Shown in pieces: positions 1 through 6,901 of a stretch of DNA of 32,750 nucleotides (positions are counted from its first letter, which is position 1; each line of letters starts with the position of its first letter). Position numbers and translations under genes: made by a program. This DNA is from RUG11894 sp964344335 (GTDB lineage Bacteria > Bacillota > Clostridia > Peptostreptococcales > Anaerovoracaceae), in contig CAYFMW010000019.1 of assembly GCA_964344335.1 (NCBI GenBank), forward strand, positions 1-32,750, written 5' to 3'. The notes under the pieces were generated by a model, which ran no database searches, had not been told where the DNA came from, and saw only the letters and a program-made list of their open reading frames with translations.

Positions 1-95
1 AGAGCAGAGCTTAGAACCGTTCGGGCACCCATGTTAGCGGGAGCGTGTCCGCAGTGCAAGCTACGATCGAGCGTTACTGATACTTGTTCGAAAAT

Positions 96-124
96 ATTAT
101 ACCATAGTTTCCATATTTTGTAAA
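96..124 (-). promoter_or_regulatory. sigma-A type promoter firing off the left edge
   Basis: Read on the minus strand, TTTACA is separated by 17 bases from a perfect TATAAT (positions 101-96). Transcription would start near position 89 and leave the window leftwards. The roughly 90 bases available downstream hold no convincing reading frame with a ribosome binding site, so the product could be a structured RNA or a gene starting beyond the edge. I could not match it to a known RNA family. Confidence 0.55.
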
Positions 125-144
125 TATTGCCTCGCCGTAAGAAA

Positions 145-172
145 GGCCGGGTGCTTCCCCAAAGCCCCGGCC
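145..172 (-). terminator. Intrinsic terminator of the DUF4349 gene
   Basis: GGCCGGG (145-151) pairs with CCCGGCC (166-172), and an inner GCTT/AAGC pairing extends the stem. On the minus strand the hairpin is followed by TTTCTT. It lies about 50 bases after the stop codon of the lipoprotein gene. Confidence 0.7.
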
Positions 173-219
173 CATACTATATGCTTATATTATTTTCAGG
201 CGCTTATGCCTTCAGCTCT

Positions 220-1281
220 CTAGGAGTCCTTGCGCTCCTTGAAGTCCTCGGGTTTTGTCTCGCCGCCTTGCAGCTCCGCCGCATCCTTGCGCTTTCTGAA
301 GCGCGAGAAGAGCGAAGCCTTGCCTCTCTTAGCCCTGCGCCTCTTGACCAGCACGACCAGCACGACCACTATGGCTATAAAGACGAGAATTCCGAAGAAA
401 TTGTAGGATACCCACAGCGCGAAGTCCTTGAATCCTTCAAAGAAGTCCTCGGCACCCTCGCTGAATCTCTCCGAAAGTTTCTCCCAGAAGCCCTTGGAGG
501 GCTCCTCGCTTACCCGACTCTGGAGCTTTTCGACCTGGCTGAGGCTCACCGTTACCGTAGAATAGCCTATGAGGCTGTCGTAGCGCTTAATCTCCGAGCT
601 CAGGGAGTCTATCCAGTACTGGCAATCGGATATCGCGTACTCCAGCGTTATTATATCATCCATCTCCTCGGCCTTGGCGAGAAGCTCGAGCAGGCGATCC
701 ATCTTGGTGCGATAAGTCCTGAGCCTGCCCTCCGTGTCGGAGTACATAAGCCCCACATCCTCGGTGCTCTTATTGATGCTCACCAGATGGCAGGTATTCC
801 CGACCGCGGAAAGGAAAGCATCGTACTTCTCCGCGGGAACCCTGACGGTGTACTGGCTGTAAGGCATGGAATAGCGGGAGTAATAGCTGCCGTTATCTGT
901 GTATACCGATTCGTAGTAGCCGCCGAAGTCCTGAACCAACTTATCGAGGTCCGCCTCTGCCTGCTTAAAATCGAGGGTCTGAAGCTCTACCGACGCGCGG
1001 AATATAAGTTTAACCTCGCTTCCGTAGGTCGTCCCCGTGACCATCCCGCCGGCGGCTTCACCGGGTTCAGGTGCCGGAGCCTTGTCATCCGCATCCATCG
1101 ACAAGCCGCTTTCCACACTATTCACATACTCCGGGCTCTGCGGGCTTTCGCCGTAATCCCCTTTGGACATACCGGGCGCCGGGGCATAGGAATCTGCCGC
1201 CTCCTTGAGCGATCCTCCGCAGGCGGCCAGTCCGAAGACCAACAGTGCTGCCATAATCGCCGCTAATATTCTCTTATACAT
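220..1281 (-). CDS. DUF4349 domain lipoprotein
   Basis: A 353-residue exported lipoprotein. The N-terminus is a classic lipoprotein signal (residues 1-20) with lipobox LAAC and Cys21 followed by GG. A low-complexity Pro/Ser/Asp linker (about 25-85) precedes the DUF4349 region (about 90-312). That region begins with RASVEL, contains an FGGYYES motif near 119-125, a helical, coiled-coil-like section (about 182-235), and ends in a transmembrane helix (about 288-312) with a basic RRRAKR stop-transfer tail. Lipid anchor plus C-terminal helix would put both ends at the membrane with the domain outside. The function of DUF4349 proteins is not established. The start is supported by AGGAGG nine bases upstream. 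Its own terminator lies at 145-172. Confidence 0.85.
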   Translation of the reverse strand: MYKRILAAIMAALLVFGLAACGGSLKEAADSYAPAPGMSKGDYGESPQSPEYVNSVESGLSMDADDKAPAPEPGEAAGGMVTGTTYGSEVKLIFRASVELQTLDFKQAEADLDKLVQDFGGYYESVYTDNGSYYSRYSMPYSQYTVRVPAEKYDAFLSAVGNTCHLVSINKSTEDVGLMYSDTEGRLRTYRTKMDRLLELLAKAEEMDDIITLEYAISDCQYWIDSLSSEIKRYDSLIGYSTVTVSLSQVEKLQSRVSEEPSKGFWEKLSERFSEGAEDFFEGFKDFALWVSYNFFGILVFIAIVVVLVVLVKRRRAKRGKASLFSRFRKRKDAAELQGGETKPEDFKERKDS

Positions 1282-1393
1282 AAATCAATCCTCCTATACA
1301 TCTCTTTTGTGCCCCTTAGACGGAGGCAAATGAAAAAGGTTCCCGGTTTAAAAGGGGCCCGCATTTCCGAGCTCCAATTTAGCTGAAATTAAA

Positions 1394-2872
1394 TTACTTT
1401 GCAGAGAGCTTCTTCCTGTCCTCATACCATACGAGGAATTCGGGATCCACTTCGCCGATGCCCATGTAGCGAGCCTTGTAGTCCTTGATGAGGTCGAAGA
1501 ACCTCTTGGCAAGGATTAATAAAACTAAGAGATTCACAAAGGTGGGAATGCCCGTTGTCAGGTCGACTACGCCCCATACGGAACCGCTTGTTACATCGTA
1601 CTTGACCGATAGCAGAACCAGTATCCAGCCCGGGACGGCGCTGCAGTACTTTACTGTCTGCAGGATAACCCTTCTGGCCGGGGTATCCTTTTGGAAGGCG
1701 TGCCTCGCCAGCGTGTCGTAGTAGGTGTACCAACCCGTTCCCGTAGTAAATGCGAAAAGGAACATCGATATGGCTATTACGACTCTTCCGCTAAAACCGA
1801 TCTCGTTCTCAAAAGTCGTGAGCGTGAGGGTCGCAGAGGTCAATCCGGAATTCCACATGCCTGCACTTACGATGGCAAGAGCAGTGGCAGTGCAGACTAC
1901 GATGGTGTCGACGAATACCTCGAAGGCTCCCCACATGCCCTGCTCGACCGGATGATTGGTGATGGCGGTGGCATGCACCATCGGGGAGGTTCCCCAGCCC
2001 GCTTCGTTGGAGTATAGAGCCCTCTGTAGCCCCTTCTGTATCGTCACCGAGAGAGTCGCTCCCGCAAATCCACCTGTCGCCGCATGACCCGTGAATGCAC
2101 CCTTAAAGATTAGTCCGAATGCGACGGGCAAGTTGGCAACATTCTTGACAATAATGATAGCCGCAAACAGAAGATAAAGTATGCACATGAAAGGCACTGC
2201 CCTTACGGCGAAGTCTCCGACCCTCTTGAGCCCGCCTGCTATTACTAAAGTGAGACAGACTGCGTAAAAGGTGGATACCAGCGGCATGCTGAGCTTGGGA
2301 AAAGTAGAGTTTATCGCCTCGGCTATGGAATAGTTCTGCATCGTGAATATGTATGTGGAATATATCCCGAGACCGAAGATGATGGCAAGAATCTTGTACC
2401 CTCCGCCCCAACGCCGCTCTTCACCGAGGCCGTACTGCATGTAGTATGTCGGGCCGCCGACATAGCGATCGCCTCCGACATCGGGAACTCTGTAATGGAG
2501 TGCGAGCGTAACCTCCGAGCACTTGGTTATCATGCCTACAAGTGCACAGACCCACATCCAAAATATGGCGCCGGGGCCCCCGGAAGCAACCGCCGTGGCT
2601 ACGCCGGCTATATTGCCCGCGCCGACGGATCCGCCTACCGCGATGGCGACAGCCTCAAACGCGGAGAGCGTTCCCTTTCCCGGCGTTCCCCTGCCGGCCT
2701 GTCCGCTTCTCGTAAGTGATCCGAAGGTCGAGCGCATTATCCATCCGAAGTGGGTGAATTGGAAGAATCCGGAGCCGATTGTCATGATGACTCCGGTGCC
2801 CAGAAGCACGATTATGAGGGGAGGCCCCCATACGAAGTTATTCATGGCATCAACAAAATCCATAAAACCCAT
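1394..2872 (-). CDS. AGCS family sodium:alanine/glycine symporter
   Basis: A 492-residue polytopic membrane protein of the alanine/glycine:cation symporter (AGCS) family, which imports small neutral amino acids with sodium. The family signature is clear: a Gly/Ala-rich stretch at residues 80-99 containing GAGNIAGVATA, the GLQRALYSNEAGWGTSP motif in the second half, and about ten hydrophobic segments. Length is normal for the family. I placed the start at 2872 because GGAGGTG sits five bases upstream; the frame stays open a further 99 codons but that extension would run through the divergent nadE promoter and coding region and lacks symporter features. A candidate promoter lies at 2913-2941. 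The exact substrate cannot be read from sequence. Confidence 0.93.
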   Translation of the reverse strand: MGFMDFVDAMNNFVWGPPLIIVLLGTGVIMTIGSGFFQFTHFGWIMRSTFGSLTRSGQAGRGTPGKGTLSAFEAVAIAVGGSVGAGNIAGVATAVASGGPGAIFWMWVCALVGMITKCSEVTLALHYRVPDVGGDRYVGGPTYYMQYGLGEERRWGGGYKILAIIFGLGIYSTYIFTMQNYSIAEAINSTFPKLSMPLVSTFYAVCLTLVIAGGLKRVGDFAVRAVPFMCILYLLFAAIIIVKNVANLPVAFGLIFKGAFTGHAATGGFAGATLSVTIQKGLQRALYSNEAGWGTSPMVHATAITNHPVEQGMWGAFEVFVDTIVVCTATALAIVSAGMWNSGLTSATLTLTTFENEIGFSGRVVIAISMFLFAFTTGTGWYTYYDTLARHAFQKDTPARRVILQTVKYCSAVPGWILVLLSVKYDVTSGSVWGVVDLTTGIPTFVNLLVLLILAKRFFDLIKDYKARYMGIGEVDPEFLVWYEDRKKLSAK

Positions 2873-2912
2873 TATTTCACCTCCATAGAATGAATTGAAT
2901 AATTGCAACTTG

Positions 2913-2941
2913 AATATACCACAGTGAAAAGTCCTAAACAA
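2913..2941 (-). promoter_or_regulatory. Probable promoter of the AGCS symporter gene
   Basis: On the minus strand TTGTTT, 17 bases, TATATT (2918-2913), leaving a leader of about 35 bases before the GGAGGTG/ATG of the symporter. The -35 box is a poor match, so this is a moderate call. Confidence 0.45.
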
Positions 2942-2967
2942 GCAACGACATTTACGACTTAAATTGT

Positions 2968-2996
2968 TTGCAGCAAAATGCCTAAAGTAGTACAAT
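2968..2996 (+). promoter_or_regulatory. Promoter of nadE
   Basis: TTGCAG (2968-2973), a 17-base spacer and TACAAT (2991-2996), followed closely by GGAGGTG (3006-3012) and the ATG at 3023. It lies 27 bases beyond, and faces away from, the symporter promoter. Confidence 0.6.
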
Positions 2997-3022
2997 ATTT
3001 TTGCCGGAGGTGAATATAGTAT

Positions 3023-3748
3023 ATGAGAAATTACGAAATTGAGCTCGAAAACCGCAAAAACTTTATTCAAAAAAAACTGGCCGAGGCGCATGCGGACGGT
3101 ATAGTCTTCGGCAATTCCGGAGGCAAAGACTCCGCCCTGGTGGGGATACTCTGCAGGGCCGCCTGTCAAAATACACTCGGCGTAATAATGCCCTGCGCAA
3201 GCAGCAGAAACTACGGCTCCGATGCAAGCGACGCCATGGAAATAGCCGAGCTATACGACTTCGAAAACAGGACAGTCGACCTCACGCCCGTCAGAAATCT
3301 GCATGAAGCCGCCCTCGCGGAGGTGACGAGCCTCAGCGATCAGGCCCTGACGAATATCGCCCCGAGACTCAGGATGACTACTCTCTACGCAATCGCCGCC
3401 TCCGAAAACAGACTGGTGGCGGGTACGAGCAATCGCAGCGAAATATACATGGGATACTTCACTAAGTGGGGCGACGGAGCCAGCGACTTCAATCCTATCG
3501 CAGACCTCACCGCTACGGAGGTTGTAGAGTTCCTCGATTATCTCGGGGCGCCGGCCCACATAGCGCACAAGCCCCCCTCGGCAGGGCTCTTCGAAGGCCA
3601 GACCGACGAGGCGGATATGGGTATAAGCTACGAGGATATAGACAGATTCCTGCTTACGGGCGAAGCGAGCGAGAAAAATATGGCCATACTCGAGCGCTTC
3701 CACAGCAGGAGCGAACACAAGCGTAAAAGCATATCGACCTATAAATAA
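3023..3748 (+). CDS. nadE: NH3-dependent NAD+ synthetase
   Basis: Catalyses the last step of NAD biosynthesis, ATP-dependent amidation of nicotinate adenine dinucleotide. The 241-residue length fits the ammonia-using form, which lacks the N-terminal glutaminase domain. Diagnostic features: PP-loop SGGKDS (32-37) for ATP; GTSNRSE (134-140); TKWGDGASDFNPI (147-159); and a KPPSAGLFEGQTDE segment (183-196) that ends in the Glu-Met-Gly-like active-site loop DEADMGISYEDID. GGAGGTG lies ten bases before the ATG. The gene is single, between a divergent symporter and a convergent CNNM gene, and ends at a bidirectional terminator. Confidence 0.96.
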   Translation: MRNYEIELENRKNFIQKKLAEAHADGIVFGNSGGKDSALVGILCRAACQNTLGVIMPCASSRNYGSDASDAMEIAELYDFENRTVDLTPVRNLHEAALAEVTSLSDQALTNIAPRLRMTTLYAIAASENRLVAGTSNRSEIYMGYFTKWGDGASDFNPIADLTATEVVEFLDYLGAPAHIAHKPPSAGLFEGQTDEADMGISYEDIDRFLLTGEASEKNMAILERFHSRSEHKRKSISTYK

Positions 3749-3765
3749 TCCAGATATGAGGATAC

Positions 3766-3806
3766 AAAAATACTCTCCTCGCCGCACGGCCGGAGAGTAT
3801 TCTTTA
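3766..3806. terminator. Bidirectional terminator between nadE and the CNNM operon
   Basis: ATACTCTCC (3770-3778) pairs perfectly with GGAGAGTAT (3792-3800). Rightwards it is followed by TCTTTATTCT, and leftwards by the complement of AAAAA (3766-3770), so it can serve both convergent genes. Confidence 0.8.
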
Positions 3807-3824
3807 TTCTGAAGATAAGCTGCA

Positions 3825-5084
3825 TCAATCTTCGTCTTCTTCCGGAAGAGGATGATACTCAACCAAGAGGCTCGTAACCCGCATGCCTTCGGTCTCGGCG
3901 ACCTTGAAGCTGAGATTCTTGTAGTCGAAGCTGTCTCCGACCTGCGGATATCCCAAGAGCATCTCTATCGCCCATCCGCCGAGAGTTGCGTTGTCGTCGT
4001 CGAAGTCCCTTTCGTTCATGTCTAGTTCGTAAAAAAGGTCCTCTATCCTCATATCGGCGTCGACCTCGTAGAGGTTCGGAGAGATTTCGACGAGTTCCTC
4101 GTCTATCTCGTCCTTCTCGTCCCAGATGTCTCCGACTATCTGTTCTAGCACATCTTCCATGGTGAGAATCCCCATGGTTCCGCCGTACTCGTCGGTTACG
4201 ACTACCATGTGGGTATCCTTGTTCTGCATAACCTCGAATACATCGTCCAGCGCCATCGTCTTATGTACGAAGTTGGGCTTCATCATGAGCTTTCGCAGGT
4301 CCAGCTTTTCCCCGTTTGCCAGAGCCTTGAGCGTGAGGTTCACATGACATACACCGATTATATTATCGATGTTGTCCTCGTACACGGGCAAGCGGGAATA
4401 AGTCGTGCTCATAATCTGTTCCTTTATCTCCTCGCTCGAATCCTCTATGTCTATAGCCTCCACATCGACGCGGGGAGTTATTATCTCGTAAGCCAGCACA
4501 TCGTCAAAATCCAGCGCGCTCTGCAGCAGATCCACGGTATCCTCATCCACAACACCCTCATCTTCGACGGTCTCGAATATGGTCTCCAAATCGTCCTCGG
4601 TTACTATTTCGGTAACGGCCTGCTTCTGCCAGATTCTGCTCACCAGAGCGACGAAGGCATTCAGCACGACGACGATCGGGGTTGTAATTATTATTAGGAG
4701 TTTAATCAGGGGGGATATAAAGCAGGCAAATTTTTCCGGCATCCGCGAGGCAATCAGCTTGGGACTTATCTCCCCGAAGGTTATTATTAGCACCGTCATA
4801 ACGACCGTCGCTATGCCCGCTCCGCTGTTTCCGAAGAGGCCTATGGCTATAACCGTAGCTATGGCGGAAGATGCAATATTTACAAGATTGTTTCCTATAA
4901 GGATGGTTATGAGCGCCTTTTCGAAATTTTCAGCTATGCCTACAGCCGTGTTGGCACCCCGATCGCCCGCCTCTGCGGCCTTGCGGAGCTTCACTCTGCT
5001 CAAACTCGCATACGAAATCTCGGATGCGGAGAAGATGGCGGAAAATATTATGCATATCACTATGAGGATGATGTTGATAATCAT
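3825..5084 (-). CDS. CNNM/CorC family membrane protein (DUF21, CBS pair, CorC_HlyC domain)
   Basis: A 419-residue HlyC/CorC-type protein. These CNNM-family proteins are associated with magnesium or cobalt efflux; the haemolysin label in databases is historical. Order of parts: N-terminal DUF21/CNNM membrane domain (about 1-190) with the GEISPK motif (104-109); a CBS pair (about 205-325), a likely adenine-nucleotide sensor, including TPRVD and YSRLPVYE; and a C-terminal CorC_HlyC domain (about 335-412) with DDDNATLGGW. The tail is acidic. Its start codon overlaps the stop of the upstream paralogue by four bases (ATGA), so translation is coupled and the two probably act together, perhaps as a heterodimer. 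Ends at the terminator shared with nadE. Confidence 0.9.
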   Translation of the reverse strand: MIINIILIVICIIFSAIFSASEISYASLSRVKLRKAAEAGDRGANTAVGIAENFEKALITILIGNNLVNIASSAIATVIAIGLFGNSGAGIATVVMTVLIITFGEISPKLIASRMPEKFACFISPLIKLLIIITTPIVVVLNAFVALVSRIWQKQAVTEIVTEDDLETIFETVEDEGVVDEDTVDLLQSALDFDDVLAYEIITPRVDVEAIDIEDSSEEIKEQIMSTTYSRLPVYEDNIDNIIGVCHVNLTLKALANGEKLDLRKLMMKPNFVHKTMALDDVFEVMQNKDTHMVVVTDEYGGTMGILTMEDVLEQIVGDIWDEKDEIDEELVEISPNLYEVDADMRIEDLFYELDMNERDFDDDNATLGGWAIEMLLGYPQVGDSFDYKNLSFKVAETEGMRVTSLLVEYHPLPEEDED

Positions 5085-6103
5085 TCTTCAACACCTCTCT
5101 TCTCTTCCTCGTCGTATATCTCTCCGACGAGTTCCTCGAGAATGTCCTCGACTGTAACTATGCCGGCGATTTCTCCATCCTCATCCTTAACCAGAGCCAT
5201 ATGGTTGCGGTTTTCGCTCATCATAGCCAGCGCATCGTCGATGGGCATGGACTCGGGCAAATAGAAGGCCGGATCGAGCATAGACTTGGCCTTTAGCACC
5301 TTGCGGCCCCTTATCTTCGCCTTCAGGAATTTTCTTATATGAAGCACACCTTCCACGCTGCCGTCGTCCGTAAGCACCGGCAGCCGCGAATAGTGACCCT
5401 CCGATATGGTCCGAAGTATCTCTTCGTCGGACATGGAGCGGTTAATCTTGACGACATCGTACCAGGGCGTGAGGACCAGACTCACGGTCTTTACGGTAAA
5501 TTCCAGCGCACTCTGAACCAGCTCCGCAGCATCCTCGTCTATATCGTCCTCTTCGCTGATATTTACTATTATGTCGAAGAGCTCTTCTTCGGATACCGTA
5601 GGAACCTCCTCTTCCTTGCTGCCGACCAGCTTCGCTATAAACTTGGCTATATTCGAAAAGACGAAGCTGAGGGGCTTGAGAATCTTCATGAAGAATATCA
5701 GAGAACCCGCAATCCTCGGCGCGAAAGTCTCGTTGCAGGCCTTCGCGTAAGATTTCGGGATCATTTCCGAAAACAAAAACACCACAAGCGTGGTGACCAA
5801 TGTGGTCGCAGTGACGGCATACTCGCCCCATAGCGTCAATGCTAAAAGCGTTGCCACGGAGGAAGCTCCGATGTGCATGATGTTATTTCCGATTAACAGT
5901 GTGGGCAGGGCATCATCAAAATTGTCCAATATCTTCAGGACATTTTTCGCCCTGCGGTTTCCATCATCCGCTTCGGAAATCATGCGTATTCTGTTGACCG
6001 AAGACAGGGATGTCTCGCAGGCCGCAAAATACGAAGCTCCTATAAGTAACAACGCCAGGTAAACTAAATATCGGGGAACAGCGGAAATACTTCCAGGGTC
6101 CAT
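5081..6103 (-). CDS. CNNM family membrane protein lacking the CorC domain
   Basis: A 340-residue paralogue of the downstream protein. It has the DUF21/CNNM membrane domain (about 1-195) with FSEMIPKS (111-118) and a CBS pair (about 205-335) containing SEGHYSRLPVL and a GIVTVEDILEELVGEI motif, then stops at an acidic tail. The CorC_HlyC domain present in the neighbour is absent, and the frame ends cleanly, so this is a natural short form rather than a truncation. AGGAGGTG lies 11 bases upstream of the ATG, and the promoter is at 6156-6184. First gene of a two-gene operon. Role in divalent-metal homeostasis is inferred from the family. Confidence 0.88.
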   Translation of the reverse strand: MDPGSISAVPRYLVYLALLLIGASYFAACETSLSSVNRIRMISEADDGNRRAKNVLKILDNFDDALPTLLIGNNIMHIGASSVATLLALTLWGEYAVTATTLVTTLVVFLFSEMIPKSYAKACNETFAPRIAGSLIFFMKILKPLSFVFSNIAKFIAKLVGSKEEEVPTVSEEELFDIIVNISEEDDIDEDAAELVQSALEFTVKTVSLVLTPWYDVVKINRSMSDEEILRTISEGHYSRLPVLTDDGSVEGVLHIRKFLKAKIRGRKVLKAKSMLDPAFYLPESMPIDDALAMMSENRNHMALVKDEDGEIAGIVTVEDILEELVGEIYDEEEKRGVEE

Positions 6104-6155
6104 TAGGACAAATCACCTCCTATAAAGGTATCCCACTCTATCATAATCGTGGAAT

Positions 6156-6184
6156 ATTGTATCACATATTGCAGCTATAGGCAA
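6156..6184 (-). promoter_or_regulatory. Promoter of the CNNM pair
   Basis: On the minus strand TTGCCT, 17 bases, TACAAT (6161-6156). The -35 box touches the T-tract of the hpf terminator. The predicted transcript start lies at the beginning of an imperfect stem, TTCCAC with GTGGGA. Confidence 0.55.
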
Positions 6185-6214
6185 AAAACAAAAAGCCCCG
6201 CTCGAGGCGGGGCT
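6182..6214 (-). terminator. Intrinsic terminator of hpf
   Basis: AGCCCCGC (6194-6201) pairs perfectly with GCGGGGCT (6207-6214) around a five-base loop. On the minus strand it is followed by TTTTTGTTTTTTG. A strong stand-alone terminator just after the hpf stop codon. Confidence 0.88.
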
Positions 6215-6237
6215 CCTTAAAGCCGCTCTAAAGCGGC

Positions 6238-6765
6238 CTAGTCTTCCGTTTCGAGTAAACCGTACGAACCGTCCTCTCTCTTATAGACCACATTGATTCC
6301 TGCCGTCTGCGCATCCTTAAAGATGAAGAAACTGTGTTCCAAGAGCTCCATCTGCAGGATGGCTTCTTCGGAGGTCATCGGATTGAGCTTAAAGCGCTTA
6401 ACGCGCGCGATGCCCCTTTCCTTTTCCTCCGCCACATCGGGAATCTGCTCGAAGATGATGTCCTTCTGTCCCTTGTGGCGCTTGATGAGCTTTGTCTTAA
6501 AGCGGGACATCTGGGTAGCAAGCTTATCTATGACCTTGTCCAGGCAAAAATAGATGTCGTCGCTGGATTCTTCTGCTCGGAATATCATTCCCGCCGCATA
6601 GATGGTTCCCTCGAGTTTGCACAGACCCGTCCTCACCTCGCTGCACATCACCGACGCGCGAGTGTTGCCGGAGAAATACTTATCCAGCTTGGAAAATTTC
6701 TTTTCGATAGTAGCTTCCAGCTTGGGACTCGGATTGAAGTTCTTTCCGGAAATTGTAATTTGCAT
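6238..6765 (-). CDS. hpf: Ribosome hibernation promoting factor, long form
   Basis: Long-type HPF (175 residues) that pairs 70S ribosomes into inactive 100S dimers in slow growth. The N-terminal domain (about 1-100) opens with MQITISGKNF and carries the S30AE fold that sits in the decoding centre. A charged linker (about 100-118) leads to the C-terminal dimerisation domain (about 120-172), recognisable from RVKRFKLNPMTSEEAILQME and DGSYGLLE. AAGGAGG lies eight bases before the ATG. Monocistronic, between an extended -10 promoter (6811-6819) and its terminator. It is transcribed divergently from a translational GTPase fusion, another ribosome-directed protein. Confidence 0.95.
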   Translation of the reverse strand: MQITISGKNFNPSPKLEATIEKKFSKLDKYFSGNTRASVMCSEVRTGLCKLEGTIYAAGMIFRAEESSDDIYFCLDKVIDKLATQMSRFKTKLIKRHKGQKDIIFEQIPDVAEEKERGIARVKRFKLNPMTSEEAILQMELLEHSFFIFKDAQTAGINVVYKREDGSYGLLETED

Positions 6766-6788
6766 AACAGAACCTCCTTACTATTTTC

Positions 6789-6819
6789 TTGAAGCTCTCG
6801 CTTCAAATTTATTATATCA
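6789..6819 (-). promoter_or_regulatory. Extended -10 promoter of hpf with 5' stem-loop
   Basis: On the minus strand TGATATAAT gives an extended -10 with a perfect TATAAT (6816-6811); no good -35 is visible. The expected transcript start (about 6804) falls at the base of a perfect hairpin, TTGAAGC (6806-6800) with GCTTCAA (6795-6789) around a four-base loop. Confidence 0.6.
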
Positions 6820-6886
6820 CTGACGAGAATATTTTACCAATATTTTACCTTGCGCTCAGGAGCCGGCTGAAAGCGCTGCGCCTCTG

Positions 6887-6895
6887 TGCTAGAAT
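6887..6895 (+). promoter_or_regulatory. Extended -10 promoter giving a leaderless GTPase-NYN transcript
   Basis: TGCTAGAAT forms an extended -10 (TAGAAT at 6890-6895). The expected transcription start, about seven bases on, coincides with the ATG at 6902. No Shine-Dalgarno-like purine run precedes the ATG. Confidence 0.5.
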
Positions 6896-6901
6896 ATATG
6901 C

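Noticed and set aside
127..1266. 379-codon open frame on the plus strand
   Set aside because: It is antisense to the DUF4349 lipoprotein gene, has no ribosome binding site and no recognisable domain; the minus-strand frame has a signal peptide, family motifs and AGGAGG.
2873..3169. 99-codon N-terminal extension of the symporter frame
   Set aside because: It would cross the divergent nadE promoter and start region; GGAGGTG precedes the ATG at 2872, where the family sequence begins.
3023..3748. Truncated glutamine-dependent NAD synthetase
   Set aside because: The short form without glutaminase domain is a complete, normal NH3-dependent enzyme; start and stop are well defined.
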